Below the pieces are notes generated by a model. The model worked only from the letters and a program-made list of their open reading frames with translations, searched no databases and had not been told where the DNA came from. Position numbers and translations under genes: made by a program. Of a DNA stretch of 64,000 bases, positions 51,001 through 61,729 are shown one piece after another; the first letter of the stretch is position 1; every line of letters starts with the position of its first letter. The stretch comes from Himantopus leucocephalus (lineage: Eukaryota; Chordata; Aves; Charadriiformes; Recurvirostridae): NCBI GenBank assembly GCA_003993805.1, contig RSEF01000002.1:6519553-6583552 (forward strand), given 5' to 3'.

Positions 51001-53242
51001 CCACAGCAATACTATAATTCAGTGGTGCTCAACTCCTGGCCCTTCAGAGCCTCGCATCTGAGTCTTTTCTCAGGGACTCCTGCAGCAATCACACAGCGCA
51101 CCAACTGGTCTGAGGAAACTGTGTTTTAATGCTAAAGTGGTACCCATCAGAGAGCCTCAACCCAGCCCAACAGAGAAGGAAGGGTTTCCTTCTCCCTACC
51201 CAGAGAAGACCTCAGGCCCAGACAGTCATTAAACCATGTAGACAATATCCCACTAGCACCACATAACACTTTGTTAGGAGCCAATATATTATCTGGAAAT
51301 GTTCTAACATGCTATGATCTGGGAAGCGTAAGCTTTAACCTTCTTCAGCTGAGTAAGAAATCAACCCTGAGCCTCCCATTTCACAGGCAAATAAAGCCAC
51401 AAAGCTACAGGAGACATCAGTCTTCTCACTCTGATAAGCCAAATGAGCTACTCAAGAAATTGTCACCAGAACTGCACAAAGCTAAAACACCTCTCTGAAT
51501 CCCTTCCCTGTGTGGCTAACCTTGATGTCCAACCAGTGACCAGGCAGAACCAAAGACTAATGATGGTAGTAATGCTGCTTAAACTAGTAGGCATTCTTTA
51601 ACCTGCACTGATGAATCCTCCTGTACCTCTCTACAGCCTTGCTCAATGACAAAGCGACTGCTGACGGTGGAGGCCTGTGAGAAGTATTATATGTTTTAGC
51701 ACTGTACCTTGGGACCCAGAATAATAAGCCCATAAAAGAGATATATGCGTATTTGTAATGCCACCTTTTAAAGCAATTGCTTAAAAGAAGCCTGCTTTAG
51801 AAACTCGGAAATGTAATTCTTGACCTTCCTGAGTAATCATGCTAATATCAAGAGAAGTTATAATTATTCAGTTGTGAACAAAAAAAAAAAAGGCACTGTT
51901 CCTACTCACAAATGAAGAGCTTAAATATAAAAGGGAGAGCAAAGGAGGAACGTGCCCATTCCCCTGCCACTCTGGAGGTGAGTCACAGCAAGGGGGTCCC
52001 ATCCTTACCACAGAGACGCAGCAGGGACAGGGAGAGTGCTCCTAGGCCACTGTAATGGAAAGAATACAAATTTGAGTCACCCCACCTCCAGCAGGGATAC
52101 AATCCAGCTCTCAAATACTCAGTAAGGACATCCTCTACTCCCCACAATTCCCTGGCTTACTCCCTAGGCACATCACAACTCCTACAAGAAGGGAAGAAAA
52201 GCTTCAGTCACTTTCATTAAAACAAGTCTGCTTTATTCCCAAAAGAAATTTTATCCTAAGGGAAACATACTGGCACCGCAGAATGGTGCAGCAAAGTGTT
52301 CCCACTTGTACAGGGTGATTTAGGATGTTCATTCAAACTCTGCGACTTCCACACATGTCTGTAGAAAGATCTCCTGCCTTGTATTTTCTCTAAGATTTTC
52401 TCAGCCAGAGTCTACTTCATCCGGACTAAAACATTTGAAGTGGAAGAGCAGCAACAGAGCAAGACCAGTTCTGCTCAGCACCTCCAAGAAAGAAATGGGA
52501 TATTGGCAGTATAAAAAAAAAAAAAAAAACAGTGACCTACATGCCTTGTTGGGAGCAGAGCCCTACTTCTGCAGTCACACCCAGCCCAACACAAAGAATT
52601 TCAGAGACACAACACCTGAAGGAGAAAAGGAAAGCAGTATAACTCCAAATTGGTGTGCAGATGGAACCACCTCTGCTTTTTGAAACAGAAAGGAAACTTC
52701 CCACGTTTGTTCCCTTATTTTCTTTCTTACAAAACCGATGTCAAGTAAAACATTGTGCAACAGTGCCTGTATCACATAAGGCCTCTGTGCTTTCCACAAT
52801 TTATAAAATCCAACTACGTCATGTTTTATCACACAACAGACTTTCCATAGTGTCATGTAACAAGAATTCCCCTTCTCTGAGGATCCTGGGGAGTCTTTAA
52901 AGACTTTAATCAGCCTTCACACCACAAATCTCCACATATTAAAGAAAGATGGGATTAAGTCAGAGTGCTTATGCTTTCTGTTGGTTTCACGTAGGCAAAG
53001 ATAGAAACATAGACAAGTTACAGATGTACAGAAAGATAGTTTCAGAAGATTTAAGCAGGAGAAGTTGCAGAATTAAGATACGGTGCTAGATAGGTATGCA
53101 GAGAGGCCGGCATGCTAAACACATGGAATCAAAGCTGATAGACACGGGTAGAGTGATTCATATATGCAAGAGACTTGACTTTGTTATCCAGCTATTCCAA
53201 AACAGTAAGCACAATCTGAAATGTACCCATGAAAAATTGAAG
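45031..53242. other. Intergenic, downstream flank of XYLB
   Basis: Contains AT-rich blocks at 45180-45350 and 51760-51890, A-runs at 47169-47181, 51880-51891 and 52513-52529, and chance frames such as 167 codons on the minus strand at 45788-46291. No exon with canonical splice sites and matching phase was found. Confidence 0.5.
52513..52529. repeat. A(17) homopolymer
   Basis: Seventeen A bases in non-coding sequence about 730 bp downstream of the XYLB poly(A) site. No retrogene body is recognisable beside it. Confidence 0.8.
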
Positions 53243-53278
53243 TCACAAACACACAGAACAATATGATGCTTTTTTAAT
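53243..53278 (-). promoter_or_regulatory. XYLB: Poly(A) signal and downstream GU-rich element of XYLB
   Basis: On the minus strand ATTAAA lies at 53278-53273. It is followed by two CA dinucleotides at 53268-53264 that could be the cleavage site, then by a GT-rich tract (TGTTCTGTGTGTTTGTG) at about 53260-53244. This is the usual order of signal, cleavage site and downstream element. The spacing to cleavage is at the short end of the normal range. ATTAAA is the commonest variant of AATAAA, and I found no AATAAA between the stop codon and this point. Confidence 0.65.
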
Positions 53279-53460
53279 CAGGTTTTCAATCACAAAGTAA
53301 ATTTTTCCACCAACACACTCAAACACAGACATTTAAAAATTATTTGTCTACAAAGAAGACCAAAATGATTTAAACAACTCCAGTAAATTCTGAGAAAATC
53401 TCTTCTGATCTTCTCCTTGGGAGTCCATTCTTCAGCCGACTTATAAATTTTGTTCTGCTT
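53260..53460 (-). other. XYLB: XYLB 3' untranslated region
   Basis: The sequence after the TAG stop runs about 200 bases to a predicted cleavage site near 53260-53268. It is AT-rich and holds no repeat. The end is set by the ATTAAA signal and the GT-rich stretch described separately. A longer UTR using a more distal signal remains possible. Confidence 0.65.
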
Positions 53461-53544
53461 CTATTTCTCAAGACAAGAAGAGGTTGGGTTGTAGATAACC
53501 TTCTGTTCAAGCTCAGCATATCTTTTCAGAAGTGGACGATAGAG
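53461..53544 (-). CDS. XYLB: XYLB (xylulokinase) terminal coding exon with stop
   Basis: This minus-strand exon follows a pyrimidine-rich acceptor (CTTTTTCCTTTTTAG, AG at 53546-53545). It begins in phase 0, as the upstream exon requires, and encodes 27 residues before a TAG stop at 53463-53461. The sequence starts L-Y-R-P-L-L-K-R-Y-A-E-L-E-Q-K-V-I. This resembles the final helix of xylulokinases, where a hydrophobic-Tyr pair is followed by L-L-x-x-Y-A-x-L-E-Q. The last residues (N-P-T-S-S-C-L-E-K) are not conserved with the human tail I recall and look lineage specific. The total length of the human enzyme is about 536 residues; the three segments in this window supply about 63 of them. I saw no frameshift or early stop. 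An alternative last exon inside the 8.1-kb intron cannot be excluded without transcripts. Confidence 0.87.
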   Translation of the reverse strand, partial: LYRPLLKRYAELEQKVIYNPTSSCLEK

Positions 53545-56500
53545 CTAAAAAGGAAAAAGAAATAAACATGTCTAGGTTGAAAAACTAGATTTTTAAATCA
53601 CGCTGCAGTTAAAGAACATCTTCAGACTTGAAAAATACAGCATCTTCATAGGTACCGGAAGGTTTGGGTTTTTTTCCCCCCAATTTGCTCAAGACAATGC
53701 TGCAGAATCTTCCCTCTTCAAATGTCACAGTCCTTTTTATCATCTCTTTTACAGCTTAATTTTATGACACGCACAGGTTGTTCTTATTGTGGCTGCATTC
53801 TTGCTATAAGCAGAAGTCATTACTTCCAGAGGAAGCAGCTCTGCTAAAGTCACCTCTCCCAGTGTGACATGCCCCCTTGGTAATAGCTGTCCTAATCACC
53901 CAGGCAGAACTGTCCTTGCCTCCCTCCGCTACCTCAGGACGGATCACTGCCTCTGTCCCCTCCTCCTCTGCCTTGCTAATAAGCAGACTGCCACCCCCTA
54001 GCACAGTCAACCACCACTGTCAGAAAGGTCCTCCTTGGCCAATATGCTGACCAGGGCCTTCTAAAATACACTTCACGCTCCCTCTCCCGCCCCTCTCATA
54101 CTCGCATATCTATTTGAGCTGCTTCTCTCCTTTGCATCTTTCACAGCCATGACTTTTCCCATCTACAATCTGCTCCACGGCCAGGCTCCTTGCTCCCTGA
54201 TCCCAGGCCCAGGGGGACAAATAGAGACCCAACTTCTTTCCTCAATTACACCAAGTAGCTTTTCTGTATTTCCCTAGCTAGAATTATCCAGGAATTGTTA
54301 CAACCGTAAAAAGCGGAATCAACACTGAAATGTATTCAAAACCCCAGATTCAAACACGCCTTACGATTTGGATATGGGCGAAACCCATGTTGGGATTTGT
54401 TTCATTTGTTGCCCCTTTTTTTTTCCCCTCCTCCTTTGCTTCAAATTCATTACAGGACATATCGCAGAAGACGAGTTGCTTGTGTGTGACCTGGTTACAT
54501 CCTAGAAACCCTACAGCGTAGCCCTACTGCTGGCTCCAACCCAAAACTGTACTTCATCTCAGTCTTGGAGATACACCTTCTTCTTTATCTCCTCTTTCTG
54601 GTTTTAACCGTCCATCTAATAAAGTCAGTAGTTTGACAAGCCACACCAGGACAGCTTCACTCATTTGCTGGCTCAAGCACAGCGAAGGGACTGCCAGGAG
54701 CCAGGGTGGGGTCTGGTACAGGCTCGAGCAGTCCTTAGGAGGATGCCATAAGGTCATATCCCTGCCGCAATGAATCCTAGGGGCCGCCAGTCTAGTCTAC
54801 AAGCCCCCTGCACTGATGTTATTCATAATCAGGGCAGTCTCGCTCCTGGCTCCAGGTTCAGAGAGGTTATAGAGCCATAATGAATCATGCCCAGTAAACT
54901 GAATTACTGCTCTCATCAATAAGCGAGATCCAGCATTTAAATGCATTTTATCCTTTTCCAGATAAGAGCCACAGCCAACAACTGTATACGCATGAAAAAT
55001 TCAGGAGGAAGGTGTTTCAAGTGTAAACCATGAGGCTGCAGGAAGAGACAGGGTCGTTCTTGCGCAGTTTTACGTACAGTCCTGCAGTAGCCTCAGTGTC
55101 TCTAGCAGTCATGCTTTCTCAGATGAAACAAAAAAAAAAACCCACCCCAAAGTTTGCACAAAGTTTGCAGTTTTCTCATCTAGGAAGTAAAGAATTAGCA
55201 TGTTTTGTTCTTGTGTTTCAGTTGTTAGCAAAATATCAACTTTGTGTTTCCCTTTGCCTGAACAATAGTTTCAGTCTAACCAGTGAAACCTGGATTTACC
55301 TCTTCATTCCCACTTCCACAACGGCAGGTGAGAGCGACTTAATGAACAAATTCCGCAGAAGGAGCCCATGTTGATCAACTCATCCCTTTTACAAATCGGA
55401 TGTTAGAGAAGCTAAAGCACATTTCTTCAACACATTAAGTATATCAAGGGGAAGAAAAGAAGGAGCATCTACAGCAAATGGAAGGAGACACTGTTTGCTA
55501 GCCAAGGCCTCATCAGGACAGTTTTTAATCACTTTGTGATTCACTGAATCTTACTGTGTCTTAAACTTACACTGATTAAAACATAGAAACCCCCTCACTC
55601 TTACTCCTGCAACAGACTCATTCGATGACCCCAGGCAAGTCATTTAACACATGTGTGCCCCAACTCCTCTTCCCCACAAGACAGCGATACCGAGACCCAT
55701 GAAGATTTATGCAGATTTATGGGGTTAGAAAATAAAACCACTATTACGAAATGCCACATGACTCAGCATGGTATTTTTAACTGACTATATGAGGGCCTTG
55801 GGGGTTCAGTGACGTATGCATATATATTATTTTCATGCTCCCAAAGAATATTATTGCCCTCATTTCTTCTAAATATGCACATCAGGGTAAACAAAATATT
55901 GAGCAGGCAACTATGGCTATACTGGGAGTATCAGTATGTCAAACAAAACCAGCTCCTTTATTCACTGAAGCATCTATAATCAAGCCTCGCTATTTCTTAC
56001 TTTGCTGTTCTGTAAATTTGATAAACCCTAGGCGCTTCTCAACAGACATTCAGCATAACAGAGCTGCACTGGTAAGCAAGCTCAGCCACTGGGAAACCAG
56101 GCTCCGGATTACTTACCCAGCAGTATTTTTACAAAATACACAACAGTGCATTTACTACAAGGCTGGGAAGTATTATTGTTAATAAATCACTCTAAATTAA
56201 AATGCGTCAAAATAAATGAACAATCACATTTACTGATACAGTTTCTCTTCCTGTTTATTAGACTTAAGCACTCAGCTTGCTAATTGAGAAAATTCAAGCA
56301 TTTGCAGTAAGATTTCCAGCCATTAGCATAAATGAATGCTGCATTATGGACCATCTGAAAAAACGCAAACAAAAAATTAAGAATATTCCTTGTACTCTGT
56401 TACTGTTCATTTGGGGTAAAAAGCAGTGCAGCTCAGAGACCTAAGCCAAATTTTTAAATTTCTCTTCCTCAGGGAATCTGGCTGTAATACCACCGGTACA

Positions 56501-57295
56501 TCATGGCTGAAAAGCACAGCAGTACTACAAGCTTTTCACAAGCAGTATTTTACTTGCCAGCTTGACACCAGCTGAAGTTTGAGGCCAAAGCAGTGCAGCT
56601 CCCATGAAGTAGGGAGAAGAAAAGCCAAACTGCACCGACCAAGAACCCGGCCTGAGCGCACACACAGATGTGTCTGTGAAAGGTGCTTCTCCATGTCTGC
56701 AATGACTGAACTGCTTCTGCAGAACCCCGGGCAACTCCTCCTAAGCAATTCCAGGAGGCTTTTTCCTGAGGCAATTACATAGATTTATTTTTATAATTGA
56801 GGTCCAAAGGGAATAAAGAACCCTCAATGATGCATAAAAACTCAAGAACATAAATTCCCTCACTGTCATAGCCTCAAAGCTAATATATCAGACCATGATA
56901 TTTAACAAAAGTAATTACAAGTATCACAACATGAACCTTATTATTGTCCATAATTTAATTGTCCTTGCTATATTACGGCCTCTTCTCCTGCTTATCTCTA
57001 TAGCCTACTCCACAACATTAGCTGTACACTGACGGCTTCATTTACAAACCCTAAACTTCTCTCCTGGGACAATTTGGCTACACTCTGACAGTCCCAAGAA
57101 TAACTAAGAAAATGCTAATGATAAATATTGCATTATAACAGAGAATAACTTAACCTGCCCTCCCTGGAAAATGCATTCAAGTAAGTGTTACGTTGCTATC
57201 TAGTCTAAATAAAATATGTCATCCTCAGACTATATCTCACCATAGTACCAGCCAATGAACTCAACAGGGCTTGTACTGTTTCCTTGTACAATGTC

Positions 57296-57318
57296 TGGGA
57301 CAATGTCCCATTGTCCCA
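57296..57318. repeat. Perfect 10-bp inverted repeat with 3-base loop
   Basis: TGGGACAATG at 57296-57305, loop TCC, then CATTGTCCCA at 57309-57318. It lies in the last XYLB intron, in otherwise AT-rich sequence. Confidence 0.85.
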
Positions 57319-58961
57319 TGGGATGTCTGCCGCCTTCCAAAAGCAAAACCAGCTACAAATTATTACTACAAGTGAAAATCCACATGGATCCTTTATCTCC
57401 TGTAATGCTATGTTAGCCAATGATGGGAGCAATTCAAAATTTACCAATTACAAAGATGATGCTGATGATTATCTAATTTTAATCTACCTGAGTACATATA
57501 ATCTACCCTGAATAGATTAAAATTAATCAGCCTTTCACAAGCAGTTGCTACTTTTGATAGGTTCCTTTATTTTTAAATGAAACTCGAATTACTCAAAGAG
57601 GTTTGCTTAAGAAATCCAGAGATACAGATGTTTTACTTTTACATCACAGCGGTTGTTCTCTTTTCTTAACACAGAAAGAATACTCTCAAAGCAGAAAGAA
57701 TACGACACTGTCCTGAAATACTCTGAAGTCTCCTCCAAGGAACCACACCTCAAACTGTCACTTTATTTACTTCAGATATTAATTCTACAGGCCTATCTTA
57801 ATCAGTTTAACGGGTTAAAAAAAATATTGGCTATACAAATCACCTTAATCAAACTCCCATCAATACCTATTATATTTTTGTGGTTGTATTATTATTACCT
57901 ACTTTGCACTAAATTATCAACCTAAACCAATTCTACAGAACAACCTCCCCCCTCCAAAATCTAACTCAACAAAAATATCATTATTTTAAAATCAATAAAT
58001 AGGTCATTATAACCTTCCTGGGTAATAGGGTCACTTCTATAAAACCACCTACTTACAAGGCAATTCACCAAAGTCAAGAAAACCTGTTAGGTCTACATTT
58101 TCCCTTCTTGAATTTTTGCAGGATTAATACATCTCAGTAGAGTCAATAATGCAATCAAAAATTACAGATCCAGAGGTAGTGAACTGCACTACACCTTCTC
58201 CCTACAAAACCCTACAAGGCAATATTACAATAAATCTGACCGTACATCATAGGCACACGGCTTGTATAAACGCAAGTGATCAACTCCAGATAATCATGTT
58301 CTCTCTCATGCTTTTTTGCTTAATTAACCAACTAGCCAACCATCTCTGTTTTAATAGATTACTAAAATAGAGCTGAATCCTAATGCCGGAATAATAGATT
58401 CTTTCTGTCTGTTAGCATACATTTATTGCTCTAGAATCTCCTGGTTATTTCTGTCATGCTTAGCGGTTCTGATTAATCTTTTCCTTTGAGGGAGGGAGGA
58501 GGCTCCAAAGAGGTGAGATTACTCTTTAATTTTCACTATTCTGAAAATAGGGTAGAAGGATTCATCAGGTTAACCCACAGGTGACTGACTTCAGCTAGCC
58601 TGGTTGAGTAAGTGACCAAAGACTACCACCATGATGGTTACCCACCAGAATACCTTATGACCTGTTTGGGTCTTGACAGAATCAGAAGCAAGCTCAAGTT
58701 GGGCGAGCCCCCACACCCTACAAATATGCTGTGAAATCAGGTTCAACTAAGAGACGTAGCGTCATAGCCACTGAGAGGGATTTACCCTCTTTGAAATGGT
58801 CTCTTCTAGGCAGGATGGTCTGCTACAGGATAAAGTCACATTTTTGCCAGACAAGTTGGAATTATGGGACCTCAGTTTCCACTAAGTACTAACTCATCAC
58901 CCGTCACAAACTCTATGTCTCCCATCTTGTGACTTTATTTTACCTGCCCATCAGCTTAATT

Positions 58962-58992
58962 GAACCAGACGATGTGNAAACCAGACGACGTG
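58962..58992. repeat. Short duplication around a single N
   Basis: AACCAGACGATGTG precedes the N at 58977 and AAACCAGACGACGTG follows it. The two copies differ by one base. This is most simply an unmerged overlap at a contig join in the last XYLB intron. Confidence 0.8.
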
Positions 58993-60976
58993 TTTTGTGT
59001 GCCCTGCTTTTCCTTTTTGAAATCACACTCATTATCACAAATGATCCTTCAGCAACCAAAGAAACACTTTTTGCATTTTTGGTTCCTGGAAAGCCCTACA
59101 GCGTGCATAAGCCTTGGCAATGAAACTACATCAAACTGTTCTGAAAGAGGTTTTCCTCCCTCCAATGATCTAACACATGTTGCCTCCGACCTATACCAGG
59201 AAGAAAGGATGAAACCAGAGCAGATTGCTGTGTTATGACCTGTTTTTTCTCCATCCTGCCAAGATTTAGCTGTAGCCATCCAAAAAATGTAGGGAAGTGG
59301 TCCGGGGAATTTCGCATTGGTTAGCCAGACTCTTTCAGAAGAGCTCCTCAGTGAGACAGAACTTAACCTCGGGATGACTTTGAAGTTTATAAAAAGAACC
59401 GTCATTTAAGTGAAAGCCTCTAACCTCAACAGAATGAAATTGGATGGACAGGGAGATGCAGCTCTGTAAAAAACAGAATCAAACTGACTCATCACATTAT
59501 GAATTTTTACTGCACTGTTCATGCTAACACACTGTATTACTGACAGGCCCTCTGGCTTTCTGCAGTTTCACAGCCATGAAACCAGCCAGGGAGTCCACCA
59601 TCAACGGCAAAATTATAAGACAGGAAGGAAAAAAAAAAAAAGGTGTGGAATACGTAATTGCAAGAAGCTGCTTTTAATGGAATAAAGCTGGCAAGCCACG
59701 CTAAAGAGCAGGAATGCTTATTCCTTCACATGCTGTTTGGCCACCCCCTTCTCTATCATTCACTCCTATCTACTGGGGCAATAATTCATGGCTGTACATC
59801 ATTTAAAACTAATAAAAAGATGGGCTACGAGAGCCAGGTCTAACCAAGTGGAAAAGGAGAAGAAAAGTATCGAGAGGGAGATAATTAACTCTTTTAGCTT
59901 CCAGGCCACTTTATGCAGACAGTAAAATAGAAAGAGGGAAATGAATTCCCCACTGATCTTTCCAGTTAGGTTAGCTTGGCCCCTGCAGGGGTACAAGGTG
60001 CTTGCTGCTCTTGCAAGGACCCTGTGAGTGACAGCTGTATTCCCTGCCCTTGAGCTTTATAGCTGAAGCAGCACCGGGGGGGTCAAAAGCGGGTCTCTGA
60101 GCACTCTCCACCTCCGCACAAGCCAGCCTGGCAGCTTTTCAGCAGACAGCATTTTTGGGGGGGAACAGGGCAGCAACGTGAGGTTGAATCAGACACCGGG
60201 GCTCTGCTCCTGAAGTGCGTTCCCTGCAGAAGGCTTCAGCTGCAACACACACGACACAGGCCACTGCTGTTAATTATTTTATCTTTTAAAATGAGGGGGG
60301 AAGGTTGAGTAAATGAGATCAGATCAATCAAGTTTAAATTATTCAATGTCTTAATATTTCTGAAGGGGACTTCTATTCGATTACTGAGCTCCTCCATCTC
60401 AGTTAATAATTAAATAATACGCTGGCAGGCACAATGCAGCATGATCATTTCTATTATTACTCATGATGATATCTGGTGCTCCACTACACATGTAGCTGGG
60501 AGTTAGTAGTTTTGGCAGATCATTAATTTCCCAGTTTAAATAAAAGCTTTAAAACCTTGTTGCCTGTAGTTAGGGCACATCCAAATCTCATAAATGGAGA
60601 GCGTAAGGCTGTGTTGATGTAAAAGAAGTTTCTGCACAGCTGAAGACACAGTTAGATTCACCTTTGGTTATTTAAACTTGTGTTCTCCAGGAAATCCTGC
60701 TATATTGTCTTGTTTATTTATTTCTGGACATTATATTTCAGAAGCTGTTTTAAACTAAGGCTTTCTGCACCTGATATTGAGAGGTGCAGAGTTGCATTGG
60801 AGAGCCTGAGATGATGATTCCTTCCTCGGTTCTACAGGGGTTGGAACCACATAGTTAGCAACAATGACTATTTCTTTTGCTGTATCTATGTGGCCTCATA
60901 AAGCACAAGCTTCACCTTTGGATATGCTGAAATTCCCAGGATGGGCACAGTACCGAAGACCTGTGCCTAACGAATC

Positions 60977-61006
60977 CTCCCAGTTGGAAAGCGTTCCAAC
61001 TGGGAG
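60977..61006. repeat. Perfect 13-bp inverted repeat with 4-base loop
   Basis: CTCCCAGTTGGAA at 60977-60989 is followed by AGCG and then TTCCAACTGGGAG at 60994-61006. All 13 positions pair. A second pairing, ACCTGT at 60959-60964 with ACAGGT at 61009-61014, could extend the stem across an uneven internal loop. It lies in the last XYLB intron. Confidence 0.9.
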
Positions 61007-61273
61007 CTACAGGTAAAGACGTACAATTGCTGACCACTGTTTAAGATCAGACAGGAAGGATTTGGGGGTGTGTTTTCCAAGAGGCCTGAAAGCACCATCA
61101 CCACACCTTTTTCCATGCTGCTTGCTGCAAACAAGTCAAGACTATTTTGTCAATATTATCAGTTACAACTTGACTGCCCTGTATCCAAATGCAGCCTATT
61201 TTATAACTTTTTTCTGTCCCTTAAGGAATATATTTTGCTCTCTGATCACAGTTAAGGGGAAGGAAAAAAAAAA

Positions 61274-61552
61274 AATATCACTCTCAGACCNTAAAATATC
61301 ACTCTCACAGACCTGGATGAAGAGATCACTCAGACCACTGCATTATTACAACACTAGAGATCTCACAAAATCAAACCAATCTTTACAAAAAGAATTGTGT
61401 AACAAAATGTTTCTTAAATTATCTNATATCACTCTCAGACCTGGATGAAGCGATCACTCAGACCATTGCATTATTACAACACTAGAGATCTCACAAAATC
61501 AAACCAACCTTTACAAAAAGAATTGTGTAACAAAATGTTTCTTAAATTATCT
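61274..61552. repeat. Near-identical tandem copies separated by single N bases
   Basis: A unit starting ATATCACTCTC and ending AAATTATCT occurs at 61296-61424 (129 bp) and again at 61426-61552 (127 bp). The copies differ by three substitutions and one 2-base indel. A 17-base partial copy of the unit start sits at 61274-61290. The copies are joined by N at 61291 and 61425. Placement of the Ns exactly at the joins points to overlapping contig ends that were not merged. The adjacent XYLB exon begins about 80 bp further on and is not affected. Confidence 0.9.
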
Positions 61553-61634
61553 ATTTACTAGAAAAATTAGTAAACCGATACATTCTGAAGCAGACAGGAA
61601 ATGAAAAGAAAAATGGTATTCCAAGTTTGCTTAC

Positions 61635-61729
61635 CTCCTCAGCCCCAGTTGTTGGTGTAACAGCCAACCTAGGCTCTGGTGCTAATTTCACGACATCAGC
61701 CAAGGACACATTCGTCTCAGCCACGAGCC
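61635..61729 (-). CDS. XYLB: XYLB (xylulokinase) penultimate coding exon
   Basis: This is a 95-bp exon on the minus strand. The acceptor is a T/C-containing tract ending TTGTTGCAG (AG at 61731-61730). The donor is GAG|GTAAGC (GT at 61634-61633). It starts with the last two bases of a Gly codon and then encodes 31 codons beginning L-V-A-E-T-N-V-S-L-A-D-V-V-K-L and ending T-G-A-E-E, so it leaves in phase 0. The pattern D/E-V-V-K-x-A-P-x-P-R-L-A, followed a few residues later by T-P, is what I recall for the late part of human xylulokinase. The enzyme phosphorylates D-xylulose to xylulose-5-phosphate with ATP in the cytosol, in the glucuronate-pentose route. This exon belongs to the C-terminal FGGY domain, after the ATP-binding motifs, so no catalytic residue is visible here. 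The family assignment is from memory, not a database search. Confidence 0.85.

Larger units (their letters stand above)
53545..61634 (-). other. XYLB: Last intron of XYLB (about 8.1 kb)
   Basis: This is the phase-0 GT-AG intron between the penultimate and terminal coding exons. It is AT-rich, especially 55800-58500. It contains an A-run at 59629-59641, two perfect hairpins (57296-57318 and 60977-61006), a near-identical tandem copy at 61274-61552, two places with single N bases, and an AT-rich block at 60270-60560 that looks like regulatory DNA. I found no further exon with matching phase on the minus strand, nor a convincing plus-strand gene. Confidence 0.7.
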
